From: Candidatus Hydrogenedens sp. | Lineage (GTDB): Bacteria > Hydrogenedentota > Hydrogenedentia > Hydrogenedentales > Hydrogenedentaceae | Direction of reading: 5' to 3' | Length of the DNA stretch: 10,000 bases | Assembly (NCBI GenBank): GCA_020216745.1 | Contig: JAIWNQ010000138.1 | Coordinates: 1 to 10,000 of the forward strand | Shown here: piece by piece, positions 6,881-10,000 of the stretch | Layout: each line of letters begins with the position of its first letter | Position numbering within the stretch: position 1 is the first letter of the stretch | Made by a program: the position numbers and the translations under genes | Notes under the pieces: model-generated | The model's database searches: none | Told to the model about the DNA's origin: nothing | Seen by the model: only the letters and a program-made list of their open reading frames with translations

Positions 6881-8472
6881 AATCCCGTAAAGATATTCTA
6901 CCTAAACGACAAGTATATGAAGGTCCTGTCCATTGGCTATGGATTGTTGGTATGGGCAGGATTTTTGTTTTATTTGTTGTTACATCAGGATTTTATTTCT
7001 ATTTAACAAAACCGCAAATTTATTTTTTCCTTCCTATTTATATTGTCGCACTTATTCTAAGTGTATGGCACTTGTTTGAAATATACAAGGGCATTCGTCC
7101 ATTAAGTTTCTTATTATGGGCACAAATGTTTGTAGATTTTGGGGTTGTCTGTGCAACTATCGGTATTACACGAGGATGTAATAGTCCATTTACTTTCCTT
7201 CTCGTCATTGTGATTATGGAGGCGGGGTTTCTTCTCGGTATTTATCAGGGCTTTTTATTTGCCATTTTTTCCTTTTTGTTTATGGGGTTTCAGTTTGCCG
7301 TTGAAGGACCTTCAACTTTAGTATCGATTGAGCATTGGTATCCATTTCTAATTCAGACAATAGCCTTCTTATTCACTGGATTTATAACGGGTTATTGGAA
7401 CCAGCGGGTCTTGATTTTAAAACAATTTCAACAAGATATTCTTGATAATATGAACAGTGGATTTTTAATAACAGATGCTAATGGTATTATACGCAGTATA
7501 AATAAAGCAGGGTGCAGTATCTTTGAGGTAGAAGAGAAGGATGTTATTGGAGCCCATGTGGAAGGGTTAATACGAACTGTTGAAGGATTTGAATGTCCTA
7601 TTACGACTGCTCTCAAATCAAATCGTGATTTTACAAGTTATGAGTTTTATATCTATACCCCTTCAGGAAATCAGAAATTGATAGGTCTGACAACTAACCG
7701 ATTGTTTGACAAAAAAGGAAGGATTGCTTCTCTGATTGCGTCATGTACAGATTTAAGCGAATTAGACCATATTCGGCAAGACTTGCGGAGGCATGACCGT
7801 CTTGCGGCAATTGGAGAACAATTATCAAGTTTAGCCCATGAAATACGTAACCCGGTTGCCTCCATACGGAGTGCTGTGGCGGAAATGCAAAATAGTATAA
7901 ATGAGCCAGAGGTATTAAACCGCTTGGTGAATATTGCTGTTCGGGAATGTGACCGATTAAATTATATTATTACCTCATTCCTCGATTTCGCTCGGGAACC
8001 AATACAAACTAAAAATGTAATATCCTTACCAGAACTTCTGGAAGAATTTGTTGAGCAATTTAAACAAACTTTGCCTACAACACCAACTTACAATGTTGAA
8101 CTTCGTACCATAATGAAAACCGAACATTGCAAAGTTAAAGGAGATAAAGAACAATTACTACTGGTGTTCCGCAATTTAGCACAAAATGCTATTGATGCCA
8201 TGAAAAATGGGGGAACTTTAACTATTTTGCTAATGTCTCCGACAGAGAAAGGTCCTATTGAAATTCATTTCAAGGACGAAGGAGTAGGAATTCCACCAGA
8301 CAAAATTACACGAATTTTCGAGCCGTTCTATACTGAGAAAAAACAAGGTGTTGGAATGGGACTCACAATTAGTCTCCGTATTATCTCTTCGCATGATGGA
8401 ACTATTCGTGTCATCTCAAATCCGAAAAAAGGGACAACGATGATAATTCGTCTCCCACGCTATACTGAATAG
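6877..8472 (+). CDS. pilS: PilS-like membrane sensor histidine kinase
   Basis: This 531-residue kinase has about six hydrophobic helices in its first 173 residues (near 20-41, 48-67, 77-95, 105-121, 123-140 and 156-173), the PilS-type topology with little periplasmic sequence. A PAS domain follows (about 180-295). The HisKA segment has the H-box LAHEIRNP at 319-326, with phospho-acceptor His321. The ATPase domain shows the N box FRNLAQNAIDAM at 431-442, G1 DEGVGIPP at 467-474, F box FEPFYTEK at 481-488 and G2 GVGMGLTIS at 491-499, so it should be active. It should phosphorylate the regulator encoded 42-51 bp downstream. The GTG start overlaps the pilT stop (GTGA) and has AGGAGG at 6862-6867, inside the pilT end, 9 nt away. 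The PilS assignment rests on topology, domain order, the adjacent sigma-54 regulator and the pilT neighbour. An NtrB- or AtoS-like role in another process cannot be excluded. Confidence 0.82.
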   Translation: MKSRKDILPKRQVYEGPVHWLWIVGMGRIFVLFVVTSGFYFYLTKPQIYFFLPIYIVALILSVWHLFEIYKGIRPLSFLLWAQMFVDFGVVCATIGITRGCNSPFTFLLVIVIMEAGFLLGIYQGFLFAIFSFLFMGFQFAVEGPSTLVSIEHWYPFLIQTIAFLFTGFITGYWNQRVLILKQFQQDILDNMNSGFLITDANGIIRSINKAGCSIFEVEEKDVIGAHVEGLIRTVEGFECPITTALKSNRDFTSYEFYIYTPSGNQKLIGLTTNRLFDKKGRIASLIASCTDLSELDHIRQDLRRHDRLAAIGEQLSSLAHEIRNPVASIRSAVAEMQNSINEPEVLNRLVNIAVRECDRLNYIITSFLDFAREPIQTKNVISLPELLEEFVEQFKQTLPTTPTYNVELRTIMKTEHCKVKGDKEQLLLVFRNLAQNAIDAMKNGGTLTILLMSPTEKGPIEIHFKDEGVGIPPDKITRIFEPFYTEKKQGVGMGLTISLRIISSHDGTIRVISNPKKGTTMIIRLPRYTE

Positions 8473-8523
8473 AATAGGAACATATACAAAGACATGATAT
8501 ATTACATATAAGGAATGACGATT

Positions 8524-9966
8524 ATGGGGCTTACTAAAAAACAAGTATTGGTAGTAGATGATGAAGAAAGTATGCGTGAGGTTATTTCTATTATTCTACA
8601 ACGCGGAGGTTTTTACTGTGAAACCGCTGAAAATGTTGAATCGGCTATCCATCTCTTAAAACAACGTTCATTTGATGCTGTCGTCACAGACTTGGTTATG
8701 GATAATGATCGAAAAGCAGGGATGAAATTGCTGAAATGGATTAAAGAAAATACTCCCTCATTACCTACCTTAATGGTTACAGCCCATGGAAGCGTTGAAA
8801 ATGCTATTGAAGCAATGCAATCAGGTGCGGCGGATTATATTCAAAAGCCATTCAAGAGTAATGAAGAAATTTGTCTACGGGTAAAGAAGGCAATTGAACA
8901 ACAGGCTCTTATCCAGGAAAATGAAGGGTTAAAGAGAGAGCGATTTCTACTAAAGCCTTATGAAGAAATTGTGGGAAATAGCCCTGCCATTGAGCAAATA
9001 AAAAAAACGGTTTATCGAGTTGCACAACTCCCGAGCACGGTTATTATCTATGGAGAAAGTGGAGTAGGTAAAGAGTTAATAGCCAGAGGAATACACAGAT
9101 TAAGTCCACGTGCCGAGAAACCATTTATTGCAATTAATTGTGCCTCTATCCCAGAGACATTATTAGAAAGTGAACTATTTGGGTATAAACGTGGAGCGTT
9201 CACAGGTGCAATAGAAGATAAGGAAGGATTATTAGCAGTGGCTAATGGTGGGACGGTATTTTTAGATGAAATTGGTGAAATGCCGTCAAATTTGCAAGCT
9301 CGATTATTGCGTGTTCTTGATAATAATACGGTAATTCCTGTGGGAGGGACAAAAGAGATAAAGGTGGATATACGTATTATTTCTGCAACAAACAAAAATT
9401 TAGAGGAGATGGTTAAAAAAGGGTTATTCCGTGAAGACCTATTTTTCCGCTTAAATGTCGTTCCCATTACTGTTCCTCCGCTACGAGAACGAAGGGAAGA
9501 TATTCCCCTTTTAATTCATCATTTTCTTAAACTTCATTCATCTCGTATGGGTTTACCAACTCCAAAAATTACAACTGAGGTAATAGAGGCGTTTACAGAT
9601 TATTATTGGCCTGGCAATGTTCGAGAACTTTCTAATTTTATAGAGCGGATTATTGCATTGTACCATGAGTCTGATATTGATTTGTCACACGTCCCTGATT
9701 CAATAAAACAAGCTCTTCTTAGCAATGTATCAGGGAACAAAGATAAAGATACCATTGACAAAATTAAACTACCCCCAGAAGGAATTGAACTGGAAAAATT
9801 TATAGAGAATGTAGAACAATCGTTGATTGAACAGGCGTTAGTCCGAGCTAAATATTCCCAGAAAAAAGCTGCAAAAATTCTTGGTTTAACACCACGCTCA
9901 CTACGTTATCGCCTGCAAAAATACGGATTAATTTCAGAGACACACGAAGACATTGACGAAGAATAA
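8524..9966 (+). CDS. pilR: PilR-like sigma-54-dependent response regulator (NtrC family)
   Basis: This is a 480-residue activator with receiver, AAA+ and DNA-binding domains. In the receiver, the acidic pair is Asp12/Asp13, the phospho-acceptor Asp56, then Thr86 and Lys108. The AAA+ domain has Walker A GESGVGKE at 177-184, the sigma-54-contacting GAFTGA at 224-229, Walker B GGTVFLDEIG at 242-251, arginine-finger candidates Arg303/Arg309 and WPGNVREL at 362-369. A Fis-type helix-turn-helix occupies about 445-469 (AAKILGLTPRSLRYRLQ). All residues needed for ATP-driven open-complex formation are present. The ATG at 8524 is preferred because AAGGA (8510-8514) stands 9 nt before it. An in-frame ATG at 8515 would add three residues but is only one base from that site. 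After Asp56 the receiver reads LVMD in place of the usual xxMP, with a slightly longer loop. Its likely partner is the kinase just upstream. Targets are unknown but probably pilus genes; AtoC- or NtrC-like targets are possible. Confidence 0.85.
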   Translation: MGLTKKQVLVVDDEESMREVISIILQRGGFYCETAENVESAIHLLKQRSFDAVVTDLVMDNDRKAGMKLLKWIKENTPSLPTLMVTAHGSVENAIEAMQSGAADYIQKPFKSNEEICLRVKKAIEQQALIQENEGLKRERFLLKPYEEIVGNSPAIEQIKKTVYRVAQLPSTVIIYGESGVGKELIARGIHRLSPRAEKPFIAINCASIPETLLESELFGYKRGAFTGAIEDKEGLLAVANGGTVFLDEIGEMPSNLQARLLRVLDNNTVIPVGGTKEIKVDIRIISATNKNLEEMVKKGLFREDLFFRLNVVPITVPPLRERREDIPLLIHHFLKLHSSRMGLPTPKITTEVIEAFTDYYWPGNVRELSNFIERIIALYHESDIDLSHVPDSIKQALLSNVSGNKDKDTIDKIKLPPEGIELEKFIENVEQSLIEQALVRAKYSQKKAAKILGLTPRSLRYRLQKYGLISETHEDIDEE

Positions 9967-10000
9967 TAACCTTACTAAAACCAAAACAATGAATACAGAA
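9967..10000. other. Right-edge sequence after pilR
   Basis: Thirty-four bases follow the pilR stop. An ATG at 9989 opens a frame (Met-Asn-Thr-Glu) that runs off the window. No ribosome site precedes it, so a further gene is possible but not supported. No terminator is visible in what remains. Confidence 0.2.

Noticed and set aside
7066..7080. TGGCAC resembling the -24 element of a sigma-54 promoter
   Set aside because: It lies inside the kinase gene, and the bases at the expected -12 position read TGAA rather than TTGC.
8473..8523. Possible separate promoter between the kinase and regulator genes
   Set aside because: The gap is short and A+T rich with TATATT-like words but no convincing -35 partner; co-transcription is simpler.
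9048..9467. 139-codon minus-strand open frame inside the sigma-54 regulator gene
   Set aside because: It is fully antisense to the conserved AAA+ domain with its intact motifs; it is a shadow of that gene's codon use.

Overview
The window carries six complete genes in two divergent groups, read from a chromosome of moderately low G+C. Two genes lie on the minus strand on the left (3070 down to 213). Four lie on the plus strand on the right (3194 to 9966) and look like one operon. The host is probably a diderm (Gram-negative-type) bacterium. It has a Tat-type signal peptide, an N-terminally anchored SGNH hydrolase, the type IV pilus retraction ATPase PilT, and a PilS/PilR-like pair with a sigma-54 activator. 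Gene content and style fit an uncultured or poorly sampled lineage, for example one near the Planctomycetota, Hydrogenedentota or Sumerlaeota. That placement is inference; no marker gene in the window settles it.

Left part. Positions 1-212 hold no gene I can support. Next comes a membrane-anchored SGNH/GDSL-type hydrolase of unknown substrate (1475-213, minus). Upstream of it, and separated by a very clear 14-bp-stem terminator hairpin (1506-1539), is a Tat-exported protein resembling the L-fucose/L-arabinose isomerase family (3070-1562, minus). Its N-terminus is unusually rich in Cys and His.

Middle. The 123-bp divergent intergenic region (3071-3193) is very A+T rich, about 19% G+C by hand count. 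It contains a promoter-like pair for the minus-strand gene, a possible plus-strand promoter, and a 7-bp inverted repeat overlapping both -35 regions.

Right part. Four plus-strand genes follow: an alpha-glucan (glycogen) phosphorylase of the DUF3417-containing type, the pilus retraction ATPase PilT, a six-helix membrane PAS/histidine kinase resembling PilS, and a sigma-54-dependent response regulator resembling PilR. Gaps are 42 bp, a 4-bp overlap, and 42-51 bp, with no terminator seen between genes. They are probably co-transcribed, which places mobilisation of stored glucan next to twitching motility and its regulation. The sensor kinase and regulator probably control pilus or surface genes outside the window, since no pilin gene and no convincing sigma-54 promoter are visible here.

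I did not find an obviously new multi-gene system, CRISPR array, mobile element or RNA gene. The points most worth a second look are the exported isomerase-like protein with its Cys/His-rich leader and the glgP-pilT-pilS-pilR arrangement.
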